A stretch of 64,000 nucleotides of DNA from Streptomyces tanashiensis (GTDB lineage Bacteria > Actinomycetota > Actinomycetes > Streptomycetales > Streptomycetaceae), in contig NZ_BMRZ01000002.1 in assembly GCF_014648895.1 (NCBI RefSeq), forward strand, positions 496,001 through 560,000. The letters run 5' to 3'. The position numbers were made by a program, and so were the translations under genes. Below, in pieces: positions 41,997-50,816 of this stretch (position 1 is its first letter; each line of letters begins with the position of its first letter). Under the pieces are notes generated by a model that saw nothing but the letters and a program-made list of their open reading frames with translations, had not been told where the DNA came from and did no database searches.

Positions 41997-42617
41997 ATGG
42001 CAGACACGAGGGCGTTCCAGGACGAGGTGGGCCGCTGGGCGGCCGGCGACACCGGCGGAGACACGGCGAGGGAACTGGCCGTGGAGCTGGGGCTGCGAAC
42101 GGCGGTGCTCCTGGAGGGACCGAGTGACTTCGCGGCCGTCGAGACCCTGGCCGCGGCGCGCGGCCGGGACCTCGCCGCCGAGGGCGTGTGCGTGGTGTCG
42201 ATGGGCGGGGCGATGAGCGTCGCCCGGTACGCCGAACTGCTCGGGCCGCCCGGTCTCGACCTGCGTCTGACGGGTCTGTGCGACGAACGCGAGCAGGGCT
42301 ACTACGAGCGCGGTCTGCGCCGGGCCGGTGCGCCGGACCGCGACTTCTTCGTCTGTGTGGCGGACCTGGAGGACGAGCTCATCCGGACGCTGGGCCCGGC
42401 GGCGGTCGAGGAGATCATCCGGGTGGCGGGCGACCTGCGCCCCTGGCAGACCTTCCTGAGCCAGCCCGCCCAGCACGGCCGGCCCCGGCATCAGCAGCTG
42501 CGGCGCTTCCTCGGCACGAAGAAGGGCCGCAAGATCCGCTACGGCACCCTCCTGGTGGAGGCCCTCGCCCCCGACCGGGTGCCGGCGCCGCTGGAGGACC
42601 TTCTCGGGAGTCTGTGA
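41997..42617 (+). CDS. Stand-alone TOPRIM-domain protein (OLD-like)
   Basis: A 206-residue protein. The TOPRIM motif 1 Glu is in VLLEGPSDFAAVETLA and the DxD-like motif in TGLCDEREQGYY; the first and second halves flank VVSMGGAMSVARYAELLG. This order is as in OLD-family nucleases, but the ABC-type ATPase domain normally fused to it is absent. A basic C-terminus (RHQQLRRFLGTKKGRKIRY) follows. The function could be nuclease or nucleotidyl transfer, and the substrate is unknown. The start is leaderless-like (CAGACT -10 box, then ATG 41997); the longer frame from 41961 lacks an RBS. Confidence 0.8.
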   Translation: MADTRAFQDEVGRWAAGDTGGDTARELAVELGLRTAVLLEGPSDFAAVETLAAARGRDLAAEGVCVVSMGGAMSVARYAELLGPPGLDLRLTGLCDEREQGYYERGLRRAGAPDRDFFVCVADLEDELIRTLGPAAVEEIIRVAGDLRPWQTFLSQPAQHGRPRHQQLRRFLGTKKGRKIRYGTLLVEALAPDRVPAPLEDLLGSL

Positions 42618-42650
42618 TCCGTCGGAGTCCGCTCCCGGAGCCGTGGTCGG

Positions 42651-43349
42651 TCACCCCCTGCCGAAGGCGCTGACGTGGACGTCCCCGGACACGGCGTCCA
42701 CCCACAGGATGTCGGCCGAGCCCGGGGCCGGGGGTGCGGCCCCGTCCCACGCCGCACCGACGGACTCGTGCACGAGCCACTCCGCACGCCACTCACCGTC
42801 CCGTTCCACGGCCTTGAGCGCGAACGCGTCGAACCGCAGCTCGTCCGGCACGCCCCGCCGGCCGGACTGCGCGGCGAGCCGTGCACGCACGATCCGCTCG
42901 GCCTCCACCGCGCTCAGCTTCCCCGGCTCCAGATCCAGCCGCGTGGGCCCGAGGGTCACGTCGAGCCGGGAGACACGTCCCTGCCGGTCGACCTGCACGT
43001 CCAGCGCGCGGGGCATCACGACGCCGTCGTGCTCCCAGGTCCACTGGGTCGTCCACCCCAGCTCCGCGCGGTCCCCCACGGGGTACGTCCGGTGGGCCAC
43101 GGCCTGCCGCGCCCAGGGGTAGTGCGCCCGCATGTACCGCCGGGCCGCTTCGTACGCCGCCTTCTCACCTCCGGGCGCCGTGGCACCGGCGACGGGGAAA
43201 CCCGTGGCGGTGATGCCCTCGCCGACGGCGAACTCGATGCCCAGGCGCTTCCTGTCCGGCCAGGACAGCGTTCCGTCGGCGAAGCCCTGCGGGTGCGCCG
43301 TGTCGCGGGGGTGGAGGCTGAAGAGGACGTTCGCGCAGGGCACGCCCAC
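42651..43349 (-). CDS. Hypothetical protein with PepSY-like C-terminal pattern
   Basis: A 232-residue protein, GTG at 43349. An in-frame stop lies about 60 bases further upstream, so it cannot be much longer. VEAERIVRARLAAQSGRRG and ILWVDAVSGDVHVSAFGR resemble the end of PepSY/YcdB-like secreted proteins, yet no signal peptide or lipobox is present. The first 20 residues contain an odd CANVLFSLHP segment. Either it is cytoplasmic or its original 5' end has been lost. I do not recognise its function. Confidence 0.6.
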   Translation of the reverse strand: MGVPCANVLFSLHPRDTAHPQGFADGTLSWPDRKRLGIEFAVGEGITATGFPVAGATAPGGEKAAYEAARRYMRAHYPWARQAVAHRTYPVGDRAELGWTTQWTWEHDGVVMPRALDVQVDRQGRVSRLDVTLGPTRLDLEPGKLSAVEAERIVRARLAAQSGRRGVPDELRFDAFALKAVERDGEWRAEWLVHESVGAAWDGAAPPAPGSADILWVDAVSGDVHVSAFGRG

Positions 43350-43441
43350 GCACGGCTGGTGCTGAACGGTTTCAGCAGCCCGTGACCTGTGTCAGGTCCA
43401 CGTGTTGGCGTCGCGGACTTCCGCGCGCCTGTCGCGAGAGC

Positions 43442-44305
43442 TCAGTCCTCCGCCGTGACCAGGACGAGCGGGGTGCCGCCGCAGGGCAGCATCCGGAGGC
43501 CGTCGGCGCGGTGTTCGGCCGGCGGCCCGGCCAGGACGGCGGCGAAGTCGGGGCCCCTGGTGAGGGATCCGGCGAGGTGGTCCGGGTCGGTGGAGGCGGC
43601 GACCCGGCCCCGCGCGTTCACGAGCCGGGCCGGTGCGGGCAGCCGCTGGAGGACGGGTAGCACGGCCGCCTCGAAGTGCCGCAGATAGACGTCGGCCGCG
43701 GCCACGCCCACGAACCGGCCGCCGAGACCGACCGGCGCGGAGAGGGTGAGGCTGTACTCGTCGGAGCACAGGTAGTCCACGTAGGGCCCGGCGACGGCCC
43801 GGCGCCCGGTCTCGCGGGGCAGGGTGTACCAGTCCCAGTGCGTGTAGTCGGAGTAGGCGGAGTGCTCCGGATCGAGGTCGAGCAGGAGCGGCCGGACGGC
43901 TCCGCCGGGGCCGCGCTGCCACCACTCCAGCCAGCCCGGCGCGTCGGCCAGGAGGCCCGGCGCGGCGACGAAGCCGACGCCGGAGACGAGCGGGTGGCCG
44001 GCCAGCCGGGCGCGCAGTCCGGGGCGCAGGCCCGCCAGGTCGGCGGCGACGGGCTCACGCCCGGGCCCGGACGCCGCCGAGAGCAGGGCGGCTGTGTCGG
44101 CGCCGGTCTCGGCGACGGCGGCGAAGACCTCTTCGAGGGCGTCCCGCACGCGACGGACGACCTCGTCGACCGGGTCCGAGTCCCGGAAGCGGTCCATGAC
44201 CTGGTCGACCGGGTCCGGGTCCCCGACGCAGCTCGCTGTCCCCTCGACCGGGTCCGTGTCAGCGACGGCCCCCGCGGGGCCCGCGAGCCCGGTGCTCCTG
44301 CCCAT
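43442..44305 (-). CDS. Cache-domain protein
   Basis: A 287-residue protein. ATG 44305 has a strong GAGGAGG RBS but lies inside the GntR gene (47-base overlap, different frame). The first 45 residues contain repeated DPV-type units (ADTDPVEG, GDPDPVDQ, DSDPVDE). The rest is a dCache-like sensing fold with a LLLDLDPEHSAYSDYTHWDWYTLP strand region. Cache domains bind amines, amino acids and carboxylates outside the cell, usually in chemoreceptors or kinases. Here no membrane helix or signal is present, so it is probably a cytosolic ligand-binding protein. Neighbours suggest a polyamine or amino acid ligand. Confidence 0.75.
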   Translation of the reverse strand: MGRSTGLAGPAGAVADTDPVEGTASCVGDPDPVDQVMDRFRDSDPVDEVVRRVRDALEEVFAAVAETGADTAALLSAASGPGREPVAADLAGLRPGLRARLAGHPLVSGVGFVAAPGLLADAPGWLEWWQRGPGGAVRPLLLDLDPEHSAYSDYTHWDWYTLPRETGRRAVAGPYVDYLCSDEYSLTLSAPVGLGGRFVGVAAADVYLRHFEAAVLPVLQRLPAPARLVNARGRVAASTDPDHLAGSLTRGPDFAAVLAGPPAEHRADGLRMLPCGGTPLVLVTAED

Positions 44306-45107
44306 GCGTGTCCTCCTCGGGACGCGGCTCGGTTGCGCGGCCGGGGGTGCCGAGGCGCAGCGCGATCAGCCGCCCCACCGACTCCCGTACGCACGTCTCG
44401 GCGAGCGCTCTGGCCCGCTCGTCGGCCTCATCCTGCACGGCGGAGATCACGGCGCGGTGACGATCCGACACATTGCCGAGATGGACGGGGTCGTCGAGGA
44501 CGAGGCAGAGGAGCGCGCCCAGGTCCGTCTGGAGGGCGATCTCCTCGCGGGTGAGGCGGGCGGACTGGGCGGCGGCGGCCAGTTCGACGTGAAATCGGCC
44601 GTAGAGCCTGCTGCCGGTCGCCGGGTCTCCCGCGGCGGCGAGCTCCTCGACCGTACGGGTGAGGGGGCGCAGGTCTCCGGGCTGGGTGCGGCGGGCGGCG
44701 AGCAGGGCGGCGGCGCCGGAGACGGCGGCCCAGTGGTCGCCGAGGTCGCGGAGTTCCTCGGTGGACCAGTCGGCGAGGCGGGCGCGCAGCCGCTCCTCCG
44801 GCGGGTCGTCGGGCAGGGTCACGAAGCTGCCGCCGCCGCGGCCTCTGCGGGTGGTGACGAGGCCTTGCTGCCGCAGGGCCATGAGGGCCTCGCGCAGGGT
44901 GACGGTGGAGACGCCGAGCTGTCCGGCGAGTTCGGTCTCGCCGGGCAACTGCTCCCCGTCGGCGAGGAGTCCGAGCTCGATGGCGTCGCCGATGCGGCGG
45001 ACGACGGTGTCGACCCTGGCCCGGGTGTCGACGGGGGCGAAGACGGCCCTGCGGGCCGCGCCCGTCCCGGCCGCGCCGCCGTCGTCCGGCCTGCCGTTCG
45101 GTCTCAC
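44259..45107 (-). CDS. GntR-family regulator, FadR/FCD type
   Basis: A 282-residue regulator. The winged helix (about 28-95, ELAGQLGVSTVTLREALMALRQQGLVTTRRGRGGGSFV) has standard GntR residues, and the FCD domain (about 105-250) has the metal-ligand pattern D...H...H (YGRFHVELAA, DRHRAVISAVQ). GTG 45107 follows GAGGTGG. The C-terminus overlaps the cache gene. It is divergent from a polyamine-type ABC operon and most likely represses it until a ligand binds the FCD domain. Confidence 0.92.
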   Translation of the reverse strand: MRPNGRPDDGGAAGTGAARRAVFAPVDTRARVDTVVRRIGDAIELGLLADGEQLPGETELAGQLGVSTVTLREALMALRQQGLVTTRRGRGGGSFVTLPDDPPEERLRARLADWSTEELRDLGDHWAAVSGAAALLAARRTQPGDLRPLTRTVEELAAAGDPATGSRLYGRFHVELAAAAQSARLTREEIALQTDLGALLCLVLDDPVHLGNVSDRHRAVISAVQDEADERARALAETCVRESVGRLIALRLGTPGRATEPRPEEDTHGQEHRARGPRGGRR

Positions 45108-45155
45108 GGTTAACCACCTCGCGCGTCGAGCGTTGACTCAGGCTTTACCTTAAAG
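45108..45155. promoter_or_regulatory. Candidate GntR operators
   Basis: Palindrome GGTTAACC (45108-45115), touching the GntR start, and CTTTA-CCT-TAAAG (45143-45155). Both lie between the divergent starts. Which of them the FCD regulator uses is not known. Confidence 0.4.
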
Positions 45156-45160
45156 GGGTC

Positions 45161-45189
45161 TTGAGATTTGAACTATGACTTCATATGTT
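45161..45189 (+). promoter_or_regulatory. Promoter of the polyamine-type ABC operon
   Basis: TTGAGA (45161-45166), 17-base spacer, TATGTT (45184-45189), close to consensus. Start near 45196 gives a 43-base leader before ATG 45239. Confidence 0.7.
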
Positions 45190-45238
45190 TACGCCCACGC
45201 CCGAGCAACGCTCCACCGCACCAGAAAGGTTCCCGCCC

Positions 45239-46276
45239 ATGGAGGGAATGGCGATCCGGCTGACGGGACTGCGCAAGACCTACGGCCGGACCGAGGCCGT
45301 GGCAGGGGTGGACCTGGAGATCGCGGACGGCGAGTTCTTCTCGATGCTCGGCCCCTCCGGCTCCGGGAAGACGACCGTGCTGCGGATGATCGCCGGCTTC
45401 GAGGCACCGAGCGCCGGCACCGTCGAACTGGCCGGCCGCGACGTCACCCGCCTCGCCCCCTTCGAGCGGGACGTGCACACCGTCTTCCAGGACTACGCGC
45501 TCTTCCCGCACATGACGGTCGAGCAGAACGTCGCCTACGGCCTCAAGGTCCGCGGCGTGGCCCGCGCCGAGCGCCTGGTCCGCGCCCGGGCCGCCCTCGC
45601 GCAGGTCGGCCTCGACGGTCTCGGCCGCCGCCGGCCCGCCGAGCTCTCCGGCGGCCAGCGCCAACGGGTCGCCCTGGCCCGCGCGCTCGTCGGACGCCCC
45701 CGCGTGCTCCTGCTCGACGAACCCCTCGGCGCGCTCGACCTCAAGCTCCGTGAACGGATGCAGGTCGAACTCAAGGCGATCCAGCGGGAGGTCGGCATCA
45801 CCTTCGTGTTCGTCACCCACGACCAGGAGGAGGCGCTCACCATGAGCGACCGGATCGCCGTCTTCCACCAGGGCCGGATCGAACAGGTCGCCGCCCCCGC
45901 CGAGATCTACGAGCGCCCCGCGACCCCGTTCGTCGCCGGCTTCGTCGGCACCTCCAACCTCGTGACCGGCGACACCGCCCGGCGGGTGGTCGGGGCGCCG
46001 GGCACGTACAGCATCCGGCCGGAGAAGATCCGGATCCTCCCCGACCACAAGGCGCCCGGCGACCCCGGGCACGCCATCGCCGCGGGCACGGTCGCGGAGG
46101 TCGTCTACCTGGGCGACTCCACCCGCTTCCTGGTCGACCTCGACGGCGGCGGCCGGCTCACCGCCCTCCAGCAGAACCTGGAGACCTCCTCCGCCGACCT
46201 CGCCGCGTTCCGGGGGGCCCGGATCGGCCTCCAGTGGCACCCGAGCCACGCCGTGCGCGTCCCGGAGACCCCCTAG
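45239..46276 (+). CDS. ABC transporter ATP-binding protein (PotA-like)
   Basis: A 345-residue ATPase. Walker A GPSGSGKTT, Q-loop FQDYALFPHMTVEQNV, signature LSGGQRQRVALARAL, Walker B LLLDEPLGALDLKLRE and switch FVTHDQEEALTMSDR are all perfect. A C-terminal TOBE domain (about 255-345) marks the MOI/spermidine class. ATG 45239 is used (AAAGG upstream). It is first of a four-gene operon with a binding protein and two permeases. Confidence 0.95.
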   Translation: MEGMAIRLTGLRKTYGRTEAVAGVDLEIADGEFFSMLGPSGSGKTTVLRMIAGFEAPSAGTVELAGRDVTRLAPFERDVHTVFQDYALFPHMTVEQNVAYGLKVRGVARAERLVRARAALAQVGLDGLGRRRPAELSGGQRQRVALARALVGRPRVLLLDEPLGALDLKLRERMQVELKAIQREVGITFVFVTHDQEEALTMSDRIAVFHQGRIEQVAAPAEIYERPATPFVAGFVGTSNLVTGDTARRVVGAPGTYSIRPEKIRILPDHKAPGDPGHAIAAGTVAEVVYLGDSTRFLVDLDGGGRLTALQQNLETSSADLAAFRGARIGLQWHPSHAVRVPETP

Positions 46277-46324
46277 GCGATCAGGCCCTCCCCGTCCCGT
46301 CCCCCTCACGCAACGGAGATTCAC

Positions 46325-47524
46325 GTGCGCCCGCACCGCTCCCTCCTGACCGCAGCCGCCCTCTCCGGGCTGCTCCTCGTCACCGCCTGCGGATCGGCCG
46401 ACCCGGCGGGTTCCGGGAAGTCCGGCGGCCTCAACCCGCCCGACCTGAAGGCCCCGACCGCTCTCGGCAAGGCCGAGGGCGAGGTCAATCTCATCGCCTG
46501 GGCCGGATACGTCGAGGACGGCTCCAACGACCCGAAGGTCGACTGGGTCAGCGCCTTCGAGAAGCAGACCGGCTGCCAGGTCAACACCAGGACCGCCGCG
46601 ACCTCCGACGAGATGGTCTCGCTGATGAAGACCGGCGCGTACGACGCCGTCTCCGCCTCCGGCGACGCCTCCCTCCGGCTGATCGCCTCGGGCGACGCCG
46701 CTCCCGTGAACACCGCGCTCGTGCCGAACTACGCCGACGTGTTCGCCGGCCTCAAGAACAAGGAGTGGAACTCCGTCAAGGGCGTCGCCTACGGCATCCC
46801 GCACGGCCGCGGCGCCAACCTCCTCATGTACGACACGGAGAAGGTGAAGCCCGCCCCCGACTCCTGGTCCGCCGTCTTCGACAAGGCCTCGGCGCACAGC
46901 GGCAAGGTCACCGCCTACGACTCCCCGATCTACCTCGCCGACGCGGCCCTGTACCTCAAGGCGACCAAGCCCGAGCTGGGCATCGAGAACCCCTACGCCC
47001 TCGACCAGAAGCAGTTCGACGCCTCCGTGGCCCTGCTCAAGGAGCAGAACGCCCACATCGGCGAGTACTGGAGCGACTACCTCAAGGAGGTCTCCGCCTT
47101 CAAGAGCGGCGACTCGGTCGTCGGCACCAGCTGGCAGGTCATCGCCAACCTCTCCCGGGCCGAGGGCGCGAAGGTCGAGGCGGTCCTCCCGAAGGAGGGC
47201 TCCACCGGCTGGTCCGACACCTGGATGGTCTCGGCGAAGGCCAAGCACCCCGCCTGCGCCTACAAGTGGCTCGACTGGATCATCTCGCCGAAGACCAACG
47301 CCCAGGTCGCCGAGTACTTCGGAGAGGCCCCGGCCAACGCCCGGTCGTGCGCCGAGACCGCCGACAAGAACCACTGCACGGTGTTCCACGCCTCCGACGA
47401 GGCGTACTGGAAGCGGGTCCACTTCTGGACCACGCCGATCGAGCAGTGCCTGGACGGCCGGACGGACACGCACTGCGTGCCGTACGCCAAGTGGGTCCAG
47501 GCCTGGACCGAGATCAAGGGCTGA
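46325..47524 (+). CDS. ABC transporter substrate-binding lipoprotein (PotD-like)
   Basis: A 399-residue lipoprotein, GTG 46325. The lipobox LLVTAC ends at about residue 22, with GSADPAG following. The mature protein resembles spermidine/putrescine-binding proteins (LIAWAGYVEDGS, FEKQTGCQVNTRT, YDAVSASGDASLRLIA, VAYGIPHGRGANLLMYDT). The aromatic-plus-acidic set that binds polyamines is probably Trp/Tyr/Asp within this frame, but specificity is inferred. RBS ACGGAG is close to the start. Confidence 0.92.
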   Translation: MRPHRSLLTAAALSGLLLVTACGSADPAGSGKSGGLNPPDLKAPTALGKAEGEVNLIAWAGYVEDGSNDPKVDWVSAFEKQTGCQVNTRTAATSDEMVSLMKTGAYDAVSASGDASLRLIASGDAAPVNTALVPNYADVFAGLKNKEWNSVKGVAYGIPHGRGANLLMYDTEKVKPAPDSWSAVFDKASAHSGKVTAYDSPIYLADAALYLKATKPELGIENPYALDQKQFDASVALLKEQNAHIGEYWSDYLKEVSAFKSGDSVVGTSWQVIANLSRAEGAKVEAVLPKEGSTGWSDTWMVSAKAKHPACAYKWLDWIISPKTNAQVAEYFGEAPANARSCAETADKNHCTVFHASDEAYWKRVHFWTTPIEQCLDGRTDTHCVPYAKWVQAWTEIKG

Positions 47525-47534
47525 CCCCGGCACC

Positions 47535-48458
47535 ATGACCGCTCTCTCCCCCGGGCTCTCCCCCGAGTCCGCGACGCGAGCCGCCGGCCCCGGCCGGAGC
47601 GCCGTCCGGCGGCTCGCCGGGTCCCTGCACCGGCGGCCCCGGCTGCGGCTCGCGGCGCTGCTCACCGCCCCGCTGCTCTGGCTGGTCCTCGCCTACCTCG
47701 GCTCCCTCGCCGCCCTGTTCCTCTCCGCCTTCTGGTCGACCGACACCTTCACGTCGGAGGTCGTCCGGATCTGGACCTCGCAGAACTTCGAGGAACTCGT
47801 CGGTTCCCCCGTCTACCGCACGGTCGCGCTGCGCACGATCGGCGTCGCCCTCGCCGTGACCGCCCTCTGTGCCGTGATCGCCTTCCCGCTCGCCTTCTAC
47901 ACCGCGCGGGTCGCGCATCCGCAGCGCCGGCCGCTCTTCGTGGTGGCGATGCTGATGCCGCTGTGGGCCGGCTACCTGGTGAAGGTGTACGCGTGGCGGC
48001 TGATCCTCTCCGAGGGCGGGCCGCTGGACTGGGCGCTGCGGCCCCTCGGTCTGAGCGGACCCGGGTACGGGCTCACGGCGACGGTGCTCGTCCTGACCTA
48101 CCTCTGGCTGCCGTACATGGTGCTGCCGATCCACACCGCGCTCGCCCAGCTCCCCGACAGCCTGCTGCACGCCTCGGCGGACCTCGGGGCGAGGACCTGG
48201 CGGACGTTCGTCTCGGTGGTGCTGCCGCTGGTGTGGCCCGCTGTGGCCGCCGGTTCCGTCTTCACCTTCTCCCTCAGCCTCGGCGACTACATCACCGTGC
48301 AGATCGTCGGCGGCAAGACCCAGCTGATCGGCAACCTCGTCTACTCGAACGTCACCCTCAACCTGCCGCTGGCGGCCGCGCTCGGCACCGTGCCGGTCGC
48401 CGTCATCGTGGTGTACCTGCTCGCGGTGCGGCGCTCCGGTGCGCTGCGCAGCCTGTGA
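47535..48458 (+). CDS. ABC transporter permease 1 (PotB-like)
   Basis: A 307-residue permease with six core helices. EAA-loop ASADLGARTWRTFVSVVLPLVWPA is intact and contacts the ATPase. The first long segment (APLLWLVLAYLGSLAALFLSAFW) matches PotB-type N-termini. It begins 10 bases after the binding protein stop. Confidence 0.93.
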   Translation: MTALSPGLSPESATRAAGPGRSAVRRLAGSLHRRPRLRLAALLTAPLLWLVLAYLGSLAALFLSAFWSTDTFTSEVVRIWTSQNFEELVGSPVYRTVALRTIGVALAVTALCAVIAFPLAFYTARVAHPQRRPLFVVAMLMPLWAGYLVKVYAWRLILSEGGPLDWALRPLGLSGPGYGLTATVLVLTYLWLPYMVLPIHTALAQLPDSLLHASADLGARTWRTFVSVVLPLVWPAVAAGSVFTFSLSLGDYITVQIVGGKTQLIGNLVYSNVTLNLPLAAALGTVPVAVIVVYLLAVRRSGALRSL

Positions 48459-48480
48459 CCGGCCGGAAGGACCCCGACCG

Positions 48481-49296
48481 ATGAACCTCTCCCGACCCGC
48501 GCGGATCGCGCTGCGCACCGCGGCCGGCCTCGGCTTCGCGGCGATCTATCTGCCGCTGCTGCTCGTCCTGCTCGGCTCGCTCAACCAGGACCGCTCGGCG
48601 AGCTGGCCGCCGCCCGGCCTCACACTCGACTGGTGGGCGGCGGCCTGGGACAACGAGGGTGCCCGCGCCGCGCTCTGGACCTCGGTCCGGGCCGGACTCG
48701 CGGCGACGGCGGTGGCCCTCGTGCTGGGCACGCTCATCGCCTTCGCGGTGCAGCGGTACTCCTTCTTCGGGCGCGAGGCCGTCTCCTTCGCGGTGGTGCT
48801 GCCGATCGCGCTGCCCGGCATCGTCACGGGCATCGCGCTCAACTCGGCCTTCGGCACGGTCCTGGAACCGCTCGGCGTGGGTCTCGGGATGTTCACCGTG
48901 GTCGTGGGCCACGCCACCTTCTGCATCGTGGTCGTCTTCAACAACGTGGTGGCGCGGCTCCGGCGGCTGCCCGGCTCGTACGAGGAGGCGGCGATGGACC
49001 TGGGGGCGCACACGTTCCGCGTCTTCTGGGACATCACCCTCCCTCTGCTGCGCTCGGCGCTGCTCGCGGGCGGACTGCTCGCCTTCGCGCTGTCCTTCGA
49101 CGAGATCGTGGTGACGACGTTCACTGCGGGACCCGGGGTCCAGACCCTGCCGGTGTGGATCTTCAACAACATGACCCGCCCTCAGCAGGCCCCGGTGGTG
49201 AACGTGGTGGCCGCGGCACTCGTCCTGCTCTCGGTGCTGCCGATCTACGCGGCGCAGCGACTCTCCTCGGACACGCCGGGCGGCGGGCGCGTGTGA
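48481..49296 (+). CDS. ABC transporter permease 2 (PotC-like)
   Basis: A 271-residue permease with six helices. EAA-loop EEAAMDLGAHTFRVFWDITLPLL is standard PotC. GLALNSAF-like and SFDEIVVTTFTAGPGVQTLPVWIFNNM segments are diagnostic of the spermidine/putrescine family. GAAGGA precedes ATG 48481. Confidence 0.94.
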   Translation: MNLSRPARIALRTAAGLGFAAIYLPLLLVLLGSLNQDRSASWPPPGLTLDWWAAAWDNEGARAALWTSVRAGLAATAVALVLGTLIAFAVQRYSFFGREAVSFAVVLPIALPGIVTGIALNSAFGTVLEPLGVGLGMFTVVVGHATFCIVVVFNNVVARLRRLPGSYEEAAMDLGAHTFRVFWDITLPLLRSALLAGGLLAFALSFDEIVVTTFTAGPGVQTLPVWIFNNMTRPQQAPVVNVVAAALVLLSVLPIYAAQRLSSDTPGGGRV

Positions 49297-49343
49297 GGGA
49301 CGCCAGGACGGCGGCGCGCCCCTCGTCCTGCTAATTTTCCGAA

Positions 49344-50774
49344 ATGCACCTTTCGCCCCGTCTCGATGTGCGTGCCCTCGCCCGGCGGGCCGCCGCACTG
49401 CGGCCACGGCGGCGCCGCGGGGGCACCGTCACCGTGCCGGAGGCCGAGAGCGCCGGCCGCGAACGACTGCGGGACCTGGCCGCGTTGCTGTGCGAGCTCG
49501 GCGCGGAACTGCTCCGCGCCGGGGAGCGGACCGCCGAGGTGGAACGGGTGCTGCACGACGTGGCCGCCCGCTACGGGATGCGGGTGCGCTCCTTCGTGGT
49601 CCCCACGGGCCTCTTCGTACGCGTCGGCGGCGGCCCCGACGGGCGGGGCGGCGAGCTGGACTTCTCCCCGGTCGAGGGCCCCGCCCTCCGCCTCGACCAG
49701 GTCGAGGCGCTGCAGTCGCTGGTCGAGCGGATGCGGGCGAAGGAGCTGCCGTTCGAGGAGGCGCGGCGCGCCTTGCGCGAGGTCCGGGAAAGACCCGAGC
49801 GGTTCAGCCCGGCCACCACGGTCCTCGGGTACGTGCTCCTCACCGTCGGCCTCGGCGCGATGCGGCACGCGACGGTCCCGGCCGTCGTCGGATACGCGGT
49901 GCTCGGCACGGGCGTCGGTCTGCTCCGGCTCTTCGGCGACCGGCTCCCGACCACCCGTACGGCGCTGCCGGTGATCGCGGCGATCCTGGTCACGGCGGTC
50001 TCGCTGCGCTGGGCGGGACCGCTGCTGCACGAGGCGCCCACCGTCCTGTACATCCCGCCGCTCATCGCCTTCCTGCCGGGCGCCGCGCTGACTCTCGGCG
50101 CCATCGAACTCGCCACCGGCGCCGCCCTGTCGGGCATCGCGCGGCTCGCCGGAGCCGTGAACGTCCTGCTGCTCCTGGCCCTCGGCATCCTGGTCGGCAC
50201 CGAACTCCTGCGGGCGCGGCCGGCGGGCGGGCCCGCACCCGAGCCGCTCGGCGCCTGGGCCCCGTGGGCCGGGGTACTGCTGCTCGGCTTCGGCTTCCTG
50301 CTGTACTTCTCCGCCCCGCCCCGGGTCACCGGCTGGCTCCTTGGCGCGCTGCTCGTCGAGCGCCTGGTGCAGTCGGTGGCCTCGGAGTTCGCCGGACCGA
50401 CCTTCGGCGCCTTCGCGGCGGGGATGCTCCTGCCGCCGATGGCGACCTGGATCGAGCGGCGCTCGCACACCCCGGACCAGGTGGTCTTCCTGCCGTGCTT
50501 CTGGCTCCTCGTCCCCGGCGCGGTCGGCCTCACCAGCGTCTCGGAGATCATCGTGCAGGGCGACACGACGGGCGGCCTGGACAGCCTGGTGACGATGACC
50601 GTCACGGTGGCCTCGATCGCCCTGGGCGTGCTGGTGGGCGCGGGACTCCAGCGGCATCCCCGGCTGAGCCTCGGCGAACCCGCCCCGGCCACCCCGTCGG
50701 ACACTTCGTCGGACACCCCGTCGGCCGCCCCGGGGGACTCGACGGAGCCGGCGGGGACGGAGCCCGGCCGCTGA
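49344..50774 (+). CDS. ThrE-type threonine/serine exporter-like membrane protein
   Basis: A 476-residue protein. Residues about 38-165 are the cytosolic ThrE domain (LLCELGAELLRAGERTAEVERVLHDVAARYGM). About ten hydrophobic helices follow, covering PF06738/PF12821-type halves, including FAGPTFGAFAAGMLLPPMATW. The tail has short SDTSSDTPSAAPGD repeats. C. glutamicum ThrE exports threonine and serine. It lies 47 bases after the permease gene and may be cotranscribed with the uptake system, but its N-terminus has no clear RBS. Confidence 0.87.
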   Translation: MHLSPRLDVRALARRAAALRPRRRRGGTVTVPEAESAGRERLRDLAALLCELGAELLRAGERTAEVERVLHDVAARYGMRVRSFVVPTGLFVRVGGGPDGRGGELDFSPVEGPALRLDQVEALQSLVERMRAKELPFEEARRALREVRERPERFSPATTVLGYVLLTVGLGAMRHATVPAVVGYAVLGTGVGLLRLFGDRLPTTRTALPVIAAILVTAVSLRWAGPLLHEAPTVLYIPPLIAFLPGAALTLGAIELATGAALSGIARLAGAVNVLLLLALGILVGTELLRARPAGGPAPEPLGAWAPWAGVLLLGFGFLLYFSAPPRVTGWLLGALLVERLVQSVASEFAGPTFGAFAAGMLLPPMATWIERRSHTPDQVVFLPCFWLLVPGAVGLTSVSEIIVQGDTTGGLDSLVTMTVTVASIALGVLVGAGLQRHPRLSLGEPAPATPSDTSSDTPSAAPGDSTEPAGTEPGR

Positions 50775-50816
50775 TCGGCCGGCGGGGGACGTCTGCGAGG
50801 GTGAGGCGCGGGCCGT

